Positions 57,285 to 64,000 of a stretch of DNA of 64,000 nt are shown piece by piece. The stretch comes from Lasioglossum baleicum (lineage: Eukaryota; Arthropoda; Insecta; Hymenoptera; Halictidae). The position numbers were made by a program, and so were the translations under genes. The DNA lies in contig NC_134934.1 of NCBI RefSeq assembly GCF_051020765.1, forward strand, positions 5,904,001 through 5,968,000, in the 5' to 3' direction. Position 1 is the stretch's first letter. Each line of letters begins with the position of its first letter. The notes below the pieces were generated by a model. The model saw nothing but the letters and a program-made list of their open reading frames with translations, was not told the DNA's origin and made no database searches.

Positions 57285-58987
57285 CGAAACTCGAATATAA
57301 TAGTCTCTTTGATACTTCGTTATTTATAAGAACGGAGGAGGATACTCTGAACTTTATTCTCTGCTCGAGGCTTTCCGATGCAGATAAAGAGCTCGCGGTC
57401 GCCCGGCCGAATAAATTCGCGAGATCTTACGTAGCCGGGCGTAGAGACCGTGAAATTCGCTGCCGTTGAAAAAGAGAGCTCGTTACCACTTTCAATTTCG
57501 TACCGTTCTCGTAGTCGAAAGACCAGGGCCCTGGCGATTTGTCTTGCCGAAACCGAGCGCATTCACGTGGAAAATTGGCAAGGCTCTCTCTCTCTGTCCT
57601 CTGTCCGGGGCCGTGCCGCGCGCATCGAGTTAATTTCGGCGAACTTTCGGCGTGCCCGTTGTGAAATACCACGAGCCACTCATCTGGGGCTAGCTTTTCA
57701 TATTTCGTATTTGAAAGCAGCTGTCACGTTCAGCCGCGTGCACGGAAGCCCGAACGTCCACTGTTTGACCCCTGGGGGGATAATTTCGCCAAGTCCTGCG
57801 AAACATTGTCGAAATATTCGCACGTTCGACCCGGGGCCGGAACGAAGACACGCGAAAGCACCGGATGTCGCTGCTCGGTTAGCTAAATCGAGGATTGAGC
57901 GGTGCTCGAATCGGCAAATTCAATTGCATCGCTATTTGACCGTTCTAAATGATGAAGATTGCACATGCGAAGCGTTCGCCGACCAACAAAATCGAATGAT
58001 AATCCAGACTAATGTGCCAATTTAATTTTATTGCGTAGCGATAAATATAAATCATCCCTCTTTAAATACGGGTCTTGAAAATCGCAATTAGACTGCGGAT
58101 TTTATGCATTTATGGTGAAAATTTATAGGCGACGTTTAAATCATTAGAAAATCTTTATTTCCCCTCAAAATCCACAGTTTTATTCACATCTTTTAAAAGT
58201 CGAGAGAGCGCTCCTCTTCATTAAAGCATTGTTTGATATCATTGTCATGTACAATCATTACAATCATTAGACACTCGGCAGACAACAATATTCTAAAAAT
58301 TAAGGAATATTAAAGGAGAACGGTTTTAAAGGAAGAATATCTAATTCGAGCAAGTGTTTTCGGACACTTGAATGCCGATTGTCTCGGGATCCTTTTTCAA
58401 AAGGATAACACTCGTCCAGCGTTCCTCGCAGCTGGAATTACAATTAAAAGAATCTTCGCCGCGAGTTTGGCGCGGAATCCCGCGTATTCCGAAGCGGAAA
58501 GTCCGAATCGCTAGCCCCATCGTTGTACTAATTAAACGATCACGAATTAAAATTCGCTGAAACTTCTGGCGAAGTTTTTCTGAGGAATTCTACGGCGAAC
58601 CCCGTGGAACTTTGTTCCGCGTGTTGCTGCATCGCGATTCCGTGAAACGCGAATCGGACAATGCGTTTCGTAGGCTTTCGACTGCGCGAAACACTGCGAA
58701 CGTTCCGAATTGTTTAACTATCTACGGCTTTGCGATCATCGGGGACCATGGCATTCGGATCTAAACGAAGTTCCTCGACTATTTGTTTCTCCAACACTTC
58801 GCTTTGGATTAATGGAATCAGTTTGATTTCGTTAATAAAACCGAGAACATCCCATTACGTAAGCATTCGCAGTGAATTTATATTTCTCATGCTTTTTTAC
58901 GCGATTATGACACGATTATGACTTCAAATCTCCTAATCATTTCCAACGACGCACAGTGGGCCAGATCGCCGCGCTAGCTGTTCATGT
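57285..58987. other. Non-coding stretch
   Basis: CpG-rich at 57,350-57,930 with a 191-codon composition-driven frame. Further exons of the 57,037 transcript could lie here, but none is evident. Confidence 0.4.
58089..58145 (+). repeat. Dispersed TAGACTGCGGATTTT motif, copy 7 (best match)
   Basis: TAGACTGCGGATTTTATGCA TTTATGGTGAAAATTTATAGG then GTTTAAATCATTAGA. This copy is closest to the apparent consensus and is the natural query for finding others. Confidence 0.6.
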
Positions 58988-59380
58988 TTATTTCACCATT
59001 ATTTTAAAACACAAAGACCACATTAAATAGGTCGTTGGATTCTTCTTGGTGTCAGCTATAACATTATTGAATAAAAAATATATAGTTATAAATAAATAAT
59101 GAAGGTGACCACAATTTTTTATTAAAGCAAATTCTTTTTTGAAATTTTTTGTATTGAGATTTGTTAAAGACTGTGTACTGATTACTTTTTGTAGGAAATA
59201 TTTTTTTGTCACACCACTGGAAATGTCTGAAAAATCGTGTGAATAATGAATAATAATTGAAAACTGGCTATTCAGGCATTCGAACAAGAATAATCCATAA
59301 TTTTTGAATGGATGAAGGTTATTACATTTAATGAAATAACAAAAATCTGTTATTACTGTCTTATTTAAAGAATCACACAT
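58988..59380 (-). CDS. Orphan ORF candidate, 130 aa, unrecognised
   Basis: An ATG at 59,380 (an in-frame TTG lies two codons upstream) opens 130 codons in strongly AT-rich DNA, where stops are expected about every 12 codons, so the length is somewhat unusual. The protein has hydrophobic stretches (LFITIYFLFNNVIA near 100-113) and many Asn, Lys, Phe and Ile residues, as AT-rich DNA would give. No motif, promoter or splice signal supports it. It could be decayed transposon coding sequence, an orphan gene or chance. Confidence 0.15.
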   Translation of the reverse strand: MCDSLNKTVITDFCYFIKCNNLHPFKNYGLFLFECLNSQFSIIIHYSHDFSDISSGVTKKYFLQKVISTQSLTNLNTKNFKKEFALIKNCGHLHYLFITIYFLFNNVIADTKKNPTTYLMWSLCFKIMVK

Positions 59381-60784
59381 ATTCAAACAAGATTAAGTAT
59401 TATATTTTACAAAGTTACTGACTGTACAATCAATTGATCATACGGATTTTCTGCTTATGATTGTATTTATCTATTAGTAAACAAAAATTTATACTATGAT
59501 TCCTCTTAACAAAGGTAAAATACAGGTTTTAAATATGGAAAAACTGCTGTGACGCTATACTACAATGCTATTACTATGATCTCTCAAATACAAATGATTC
59601 AACTAAGCTAGCGAGAAGTTCGAGTGTTTATCAATGGTCGCATAATCTAAAATATTCATAAGATAAGTCTAGGTTAGGTCTTTACAGTCTTAAGAACCGC
59701 TGAGTGTTCGTCAATGCGACTCATGCAACGCGACTCGCCGCGGAAGTGCGTGTCACGCGACGCTTTAAACTGTCATAACTTCGGAGTTGGTTTCAGTTGG
59801 TTTCTGAATTTTGCACGATCCTTTAGAGGAGATGTTGCCGAAAATGTTCCAGTTTGTTAGAACACACGAATCGACACGAATGACAACTTTATCTCTTTAT
59901 CACTCGATATCAATCAAGAGTATCATTCGTGGACAAGTGTGGTCGTATAACGTGGTAACGAATAAACTGAGAACCGGTCGCACGAGAGGCGTAACAGCGC
60001 GAGGTTCGCGTCGGCGGGTTGAAGCGTCAGTTAAAAGGGGGTAGCGTCAGCAGGGGATGCATTCCGTTAACGGTAGTGTCAGGCATCCTCTCTTCTCCTC
60101 TGTATATTCCTCTCAGCTCGCCTCTGCTCCTCTCAGTTCCGTTCCTTTCGGCTCAGCTCGCGTGCTCGCTTCCGTCTTACGACTTCGGGCGCACTAACGG
60201 CTCGTAGATAGCAGATGACGCTCCCGGGATACACTAAGATGTTAATTTAGCTATTACTTATACCACGACCACCGCCCACGGGCCTGCATCCGAGAAGTTG
60301 GATCACCCCAGCCACTGTCGACGGTAGTAGTTTCGAGGGAACGAACGCCCACCGGAAACTACCGGTAAACTCGTTCCATGCCGGTTTCTAGAGGCCGCCC
60401 TCGAGATCGATCCCGCCGCGCCGTTTTCCCGGGGCCTAGAGATGCCAAACTCCCGCGCGTAACGCAATATACCGACGGGGCCGTTACACCGGGTACACCA
60501 GGCCTCGAGGAATCGGACCAACCCGAGCCAACCCGTTCCCGTTTTACGATCCCCGGACAAGAGCGAATAAAATATTCCCGTCGGAAGAGAAGGGTTCCCA
60601 GCCCTCGGATGAGGACGTCTTAGGGTGCTTGATGGCCAGATTCAAGGTTTAGTGACCGTCCACCGAGATCCGGCCGAACGGGACCTTAGACTCGAGACTG
60701 CTATTAGCTTCCACCATAAATCCTGTGTACAAAGTTTTCATTAAATCGCCGAGCCCCGCCGTGATTTGTCTCGGGGAAAACTTT
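59381..60784. other. Non-coding stretch, CpG-rich from 59,700
   Basis: Near 60,100 a weak TATATT and a TCAGT (A at 60,137) are 34 bases apart in CTCTC-rich sequence; a second, weaker promoter is possible. No exon identified. Confidence 0.35.
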
Positions 60785-61067
60785 CGACACTATTTTGCTT
60801 CTAGTCGCGCGTCCGCTTTACGAGGTCTGTTCAAGTTTATGGCGATGGGAGATCTAATTTGTTGGCTTCAGTTCGCTATTTTCGTGTAGATCGGGACTTT
60901 TTGCCGGGTTCTTGGAGCTTACGAGATTGGAACACTGTTTTGCTTCTAGGCGATCCAGAATCCTTAATGCTGGTTTACGAGGTCTGTTTAATTTTATGAT
61001 TATGAGAGATCTAATCTGGTTTTGTTGATAGGGTTTTCGCGTCTTTTGCTCTTGATTGTACAAAATT
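60785..61067 (+). repeat. Two-copy tandem duplication, about 145-bp period
   Basis: CGACACTATTTTGCTTCTAG at about 60,785 and GGAACACTGTTTTGCTTCTAG at about 60,928 start two units. Both continue with TTTACGAGGTCTGTT, TTTATG, GGGAGATCTAATTTG/GAGAGATCTAATCTG and end near AGATTGG/AAATTGG. Confidence 0.7.
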
Positions 61068-61510
61068 GGAACATTTACGTTTAATTAGATGAAGTTTAGA
61101 CACTCTGCTTCTGTATTTGTTCACCGCAGGCCCCGTACGTAGTACAAGTGGCGAGACAATTGCTTTCATACCATCGAAAGTGCGATATCTTGTCAACTTC
61201 GGGTGTACAAAATACTAAATTTCCATTAGTATCTCCAAAATTGGAACGTGTCCGTTTAATTAGATAAAGTTTATAAATTCTGCTCCGGTATTTACCTACT
61301 GCATACTCCATACACAGAGCAAATAGAGAATTGCTCGTGTGCTTTGATAAGCACGATATCTTATCAACTTTAAGTTTATCAATACCAAATTTGCATTAGA
61401 ATCTCCAAATTTGGAGCGTGTACATTTCGATAAAGTTACTCTGCGTCCGTATGTGCTAGCTGCATACCTCATAGAGCACTTCTAGAGAAAATCGAGGGAT
61501 CTCGTGCTCC
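61065..61510 (+). repeat. Three-copy tandem array, 170-175-bp period
   Basis: ATTGGAACATTTACGTTTAA (61,065), ATTGGAACGTGTCCGTTTAA (61,240) and TTTGGAGCGTGTACATTTCG (61,410) begin successive units. These share ATAAAGTT, CTGC.TC.GTATTT, GC.TAC, GCACGATATCTTRTCAACTT and end ATTAG.ATCTCCAAA. The third unit is incomplete. It follows directly on a different tandem pair. Confidence 0.75.
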
Positions 61511-63127
61511 AGATAGAAAATATTCTTTCGATTTTATTCTCCGGTTATAATTCACTCTTTTTCATCGATAAATTCGAGCTCCGAAATATCTTTTAAGAGG
61601 AACGCCGTTCAAGCGCAGGGTCGTAAGGCCGAACGTGAAATATACATTCGAGCCCGTTCCAGGTCGGAATAGCCATTTGCCCCGGCGATTCCGAGGAAAT
61701 TCGCAATCCAATAAAGTCCTGCTGCCGAACTTTTCCCGGCAGAAGTCCTTAAAAGCAGCTCGTTAACGTCGGTCGCCGTCATAACGACCACATGTCCACT
61801 TCGATGGCGAGTTGGTTCTTCTCGCCACCCGTCCGTCCTTTCTGCGGAAAATCCGCGAACACTGGATCGATACGCGAAACACTGAATTCTGAAGAGATCC
61901 ATTCTTATACAGATCGTAATTCAATTAAATTTCTTGCTGGAAGTCATGTTCATGATTATGCACTGATATCATTTCAAATGTATTTGCACTACTGAATATT
62001 CAATCGTGATTAAATACGACTGTTTATACTGATGTATATTAACACGAAATTAAATTTTAATGCTCGGGCTAATATACCATATTAATCCAGATGAAACTCG
62101 AAACGTTTACACCGGTGTACATAAAATAGAAATGAAATAAAAATGTGCACAGTAGTACATGAAACAGTTTATTCATTACTAAGAAAATATTAGTATCGTT
62201 CCCATAACATCGCAACAATTTGCAAGCTAGGAAACGCATCCATTCGGTCCAGGAAAATTCGCATTCCTTATTCAAGGCGTCCGCGAGTCTTTCGCGTTTT
62301 ATTTCATGATTATGGCAGAGTTCCCGCTGAAAGGACTGTGATTCTCGTGGCAGAGTGTCGCGGGTGGATCAAAAGACGACGCAGGGAAATAAAGGGCCCT
62401 GTAAAGCCTCGATTTGCACGGTTTTCCGCGACAAAGGCGGACACGATGCACGAAATTGCAACACAATCCGCGGGACCGCGACGAGCTGTCGCAAAACTCG
62501 CAGCATTGTGATCATCGTGTAGGATCCGCGAAGGAAAAGGCCCCCCCCCCCCGTTCGCTATTCACCTCTGAACCGTCGCCGACAAAATGGTGAAGCTTGC
62601 TCACTACGTGACGCTCTTTGGTATTCCCTTGGATTTTACACGGTGAAATTTTTCTCCACGCTATTTACATGGGAAAATGGCGGAGCCGCGTCGCGATCGT
62701 TATGAAAAGATTCCCCGCCGATTAGAATACAGAGTGACTCATAACCGGCGTTCCGTGGGGTTTTAATAATTCACCGGATTAATATAGACGGGTCGCGGTT
62801 TACTCGAAATTACACCGGCAGCGCGCAACAGCTCGCTGGAAATTCAATCTGTAAATTACCTCGGAATAGTTGCCGAACTTGGCGAGGTGCGAGCACTAAA
62901 TAGACACCGGTCCTTTTGGCAAAACCGTCGAATCCCTCTGCAATCTTCCTATCTTCTGGAACCGTGCGTTAGATAACACTAGATCGCTATCATCTTTACG
63001 CGCAACCACAGTTTTCCACCGCTATTGAAGATCCCGATGCAAAGCCGGATAAATCCAGATTTGGAAGTTTCATAAAAATGAACCGGTTTTGGCACTAACA
63101 AGTAACACTACCCAACTGATACTCACT
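61511..63127. other. Non-coding stretch
   Basis: CpG-rich at 61,590-61,870 and 62,280-62,940, AT-rich between. No exon or element end seen. Confidence 0.45.
62541..62552 (+). repeat. Poly-C tract (12 C)
   Basis: A homopolymer of twelve C; length may be affected by sequencing error. Confidence 0.9.
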
Positions 63128-63701
63128 GATTTGAATGAAATTTAACGTACTTATTAAACACCGAAAAATATTAAATACGTGTTTTTTTTTGTTTCGGCTA
63201 AATACGCTTTTTAGGGGTAGAAAGCACCCCTCAATCTCTGGAGATGGAAACGTTTGTGGCTAATTATTTCTTAAAGGATACAGTTTCTGAAAAAAGTGCT
63301 ACATCCAGATTTGTACAGTTCAGAGTGATGCACCTTGAGGTCGATTTTCAAGGTCATTTGAAAATCATTTCATGTTTATCAAAGGGAGTATTTTGCTTTT
63401 CACCCCGAGAATCGATAGAGCGTAAAATTTTACATTCAGAGCGTTGATGGTTTGTAAATAAAACAAGCTTCTGTGCAATTTAAAATTGTTCATTGATCCA
63501 ACCAATTGAGGCAAGATCAGTCAATAATTCGATCAATAAAGAAATTAAAAGTATCCTTTAAGAAATAATTAGCCACAAACGTTTCCAGCTCCAGAGGTTG
63601 AGGGGTGCTTTCTACCCCTAAAAAGCGTATTTAGCCAAAACAAAAAAACACGTATTAATATTTTTCGATGTTTAATAAGTACGTTAAATTTCATTCAAAT
63701 C
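63128..63701. mobile_element. Inverted-repeat element with about 152-bp arms and a 270-bp loop
   Basis: The left arm (63,128-63,281) GATTTGAATGAAATTTAACG ... AAATACGCTTTTTAGGGGTA ... AAACGTTTGTGGCTAATTAT is repeated in reverse at 63,551-63,701 with only a few differences. The loop is unpaired and AT-rich. No clear duplication flanks it, so the true ends may lie inside or outside these arms. No transposase. Confidence 0.8.
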
Positions 63702-64000
63702 ATTCAATTCCAATTGTAACAAATTCGAATCAAGTTGAAATTTAATTCCATTATTAATAGGTTGGTAACAATATGAAAATATTTTTGAGTTCTTTAATGG
63801 TTTCATTGTTTCGTGTTTCTCCAAAATATTTTCATCATAAATGCATGAAATTCGGGACTCTTTTCATCAAAACGCGAGAATTTCGCGAATATTAATGGTT
63901 CAATATTGTTTCTGTCATTTTTAAAACAGCAGATTTATTCCATTTAGTGAAATGGTGTTAATGCTTCTTTTTCCATATTACTTTTTGGTTAATCGATGGA
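63702..64000. other. AT-rich unique sequence to the window edge
   Basis: Nothing recognised. Confidence 0.5.

Noticed and set aside
57450..58025. 191-codon plus-strand frame downstream of the 57,037 promoter
   Set aside because: Tempting as its gene, but the residues look random, an antisense frame is equally open, and no domain or signal peptide is seen.
60103..60141. TATATT and TCAGT as a second promoter
   Set aside because: Spacing of 34 and a weak TATA in CTCTC-rich low-complexity sequence; not strong enough to annotate separately.

Overview
The window looks like insect nuclear DNA, most likely from a hymenopteran such as an ant, bee or wasp. This is an inference. It rests on CpG-rich, high-GC blocks alternating with AT-rich ones, many small inverted-repeat DNA transposons with TA or TTAA target duplications, a copia-type element primed by half of initiator tRNA-Met, and a canonical arthropod TATA plus TCAGT promoter. 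There is no bacterial gene organisation, and I found no rRNA, tRNA or CRISPR array.

Host coding content is very low. The only convincing host gene is at the left edge. Two minus-strand exons (443..270 and 222..1) are separated by a 47-base intron and read as one continuous 132-residue fragment of a protein I do not recognise. Its 5' exons would lie further right on the minus strand or across a large intron, and its 3' end lies off the window. A strong core promoter at about 57,006-57,041 (plus strand) suggests a second host transcript, followed by a 34-codon ORF whose meaning is unclear. A 130-codon ORF at 59,380-58,988 (minus) is an orphan candidate only.

The rest is an intergenic or intronic transposon landscape. 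The centrepiece is a complete, probably very young Ty1/copia LTR retrotransposon at 33,390-38,330. It has 275-bp LTRs that are identical by eye, a 5-bp target duplication GTTTC, a primer site matching the 5' half of tRNA-iMet, a polypurine tract, and one uninterrupted 1313-codon gag-pol frame with two zinc knuckles, protease, integrase, reverse transcriptase and RNase H. A decayed Penelope-like reverse transcriptase lies at about 55,120-55,910 (minus).

At least a dozen non-autonomous DNA elements are scattered through the window, and many are long palindromes. One family (A) ends in CAGGGTGT with TA duplications and has one copy with perfect 168-bp arms (16,651-17,010), a second copy (29,479-29,828), a half relic (6,903-7,015) and a copy split by a TTAA-flanked piggyBac-type palindrome (31,675-32,226). 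Other palindromes lie at 4,052-4,726, 6,077-6,752, 9,248-9,881, 14,494-15,187, 16,380-16,580, 52,557-52,899 and 63,128-63,701. Non-palindromic TIR elements lie at 1,511-2,042, 23,333-24,059, 26,200-26,766 and 50,037-50,261.

A second layer is a set of diverged tandem duplications with 140-190 bp periods (7,945-8,285; 17,430-17,880; 60,785-61,067; 61,065-61,510) and a short motif around TAGACTGCGGATTTTATGCA dispersed at about seven sites. Transcribed palindromes of this kind would fold into long dsRNA, so the window could be a source of small RNAs as well as a transposon refuge. That is inference, not something the sequence proves.
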